A DNA stretch of 64,000 bases from Shinisaurus crocodilurus (lineage: Eukaryota; Chordata; Lepidosauria; Squamata; Shinisauridae): positions 162,804,886 through 162,868,885 of the forward strand of contig CM037879.1 in the NCBI GenBank assembly GCA_021292165.1, written 5' to 3'. Position 1 is the first letter of the stretch. Each line of letters opens with the position of its first letter. Shown here piece by piece: positions 63,031 to 64,000 of the stretch. The notes below the pieces were generated by a model. It saw nothing but the letters and a program-made list of their open reading frames with translations, did no database searches and was not told the DNA's origin. The translations under genes were made by a program, and so were the position numbers.

Positions 63031-63637
63031 TTTGGCAGTAAGCAAGCCCCATTAAACTCGGTGGAATTTATTCCCAAGTGAACATGATTAAGATTCCGCT
63101 GCAAGAGTTTATCTCCCCCCCCCTCCCCCTCCAAATCACCTTGTCAGCAAAAGCATGATTGACTGCCCTGTTTTACAAAAACTTTCCTCCACCCAGCAGG
63201 GACAGCCCAAGACATTTTGCCGGTTGAGGCAAAGAATAAAATGGCGCAACCTCCCATTCCACATACAGAAACCATCATTGTTGGTAGGGCAGTGTCCACC
63301 ACCACACCTGAAGGCAGCAAGCTAGTTTAGGGGGTGCTTAGCACCCACAGCTCTGTCCTCCAATACCTCACTGCTGCCCACCCCCTAGCATCTGCCGCAG
63401 AATGATAGGGCTGGCCCTGCCATGCAGAGAAGTAGTGTATTTGGGGAGGAGGCTAGGCTAGGCTAGAACCCTTCTCCCTGACATGCTAACTTTCTGTGTG
63501 CAGAGAATGTGTTTGAAGGAATGTTCATTCACCTGAGTTTCCCACTTGCAACCTGAAGTGGTACAGCCCAGGCACAGGCTGACCACTTCAGTGAGGATTA
63601 GGCCTAAGCTGTGATTTGGGAAGTCAACAAACTCACT

Positions 63638-63714
63638 AAGTCAGTCTTCCCCAAACTAGCATGATGGGAGTTTTAGTCCAACGCATCTGGAGGGTGCTGG
63701 CTTGGGGAAGGCTG
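63638..63714. mobile_element. hAT-type MITE fragment
   Basis: From cagtcttccccaaact to ggcttggggaaggctg, with gatgggagttttagtccaac inside; the left half is shortened. Confidence 0.65.
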
Positions 63715-64000
63715 CGCCAGGTGGCCTTAGCTAAGTCGCTACTTACTCAGTCTCAGCCCTGTCACCTGAAATGTGGTGGTGGGAGTGGTGATGATATTGG
63801 CCTGCTTTAAATATAGGATTACTGAGCAAATGCATGTGAAGCACCTTGATCCATTCGTAAAGCGCTATGAAAATTCCAGGTATTGCTCTGCAGAATGAGG
63901 CATATCGGGCATGGACACGGCTTCACTTTGGAGTAGAGATCAGTTTACAGACAGTGTGTGGTCTGCCTTGATAGAAGATCCTGTCTGACTTGTGTATCTG

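Overview
This is vertebrate nuclear DNA, most likely from a squamate reptile (lizard or snake). Three spliced genes are recognisable. Their introns and spacers carry typical squamate repeats: SINEs of the Sauria type, a tRNA-Ala-derived SINE, 5S-rRNA-derived SINEs, L3/CR1- and L2-like LINE tails, many hAT miniature elements with 8-bp target duplications, a Helitron, and a Ty3/gypsy element of the Gmr1 type. There are no bacterial features; most long open frames in the window are chance frames in CpG islands or repeats.

Layout. 2.3-5.0 kb holds the last three coding exons of VPS36 (ESCRT-II), + strand. 9.7-10.5 kb is a CpG island with the noncoding first exon of THSD1. THSD1 (+ strand) has coding exons at 13.3, 16.9-17.8, 24.0-24.2 and 34.5-35.9 kb and gives a full 848-residue protein. 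VPS36 followed by THSD1 in the same direction matches the human 13q14 order. THSD1 intron 4 holds a near-pristine 6.2-kb LTR retrotransposon (26444-32624, antisense to THSD1). Between THSD1 and the next gene lie a solo LTR with internal tandem repeats (37031-38175) and a Helitron with a G-rich minisatellite (39354-40547). 40.97-49.90 kb is a seven-exon fibrinogen-domain gene on the - strand, closest to FGL1 (hepassocin), with a candidate CCAAT/TATA promoter and noncoding exon near 56 kb. 61.75-62.5 kb is an unassigned CpG island, probably the promoter of a gene that leaves the window.

Most interesting observations. (1) A 69-nt inverted copy (one mismatch) of the THSD1 intron 3/exon 4 splice-acceptor junction sits inside a small terminal-inverted-repeat element 2.8 kb upstream in the same intron. 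It could pair with and mask the acceptor of a symmetric exon that encodes the whole TSP1 domain. (2) The LTR element has integrase upstream of reverse transcriptase and a capsid region resembling the SCAN domain; its LTRs differ by one base of run length. (3) A 558-bp foldback with arms two mismatches apart is centred on a hAT MITE. (4) A 684-bp hAT element is built from GACTC-type repeats and GC-rich hairpins. (5) Two chimeric 5S-rRNA-derived SINE types are present, with CR1-like and Bov-B-like tails.

Limits: repeat family names are from recognition, not a database search. Boundaries without an identified target duplication are approximate. Diverged repeats and UTR ends are incompletely resolved.
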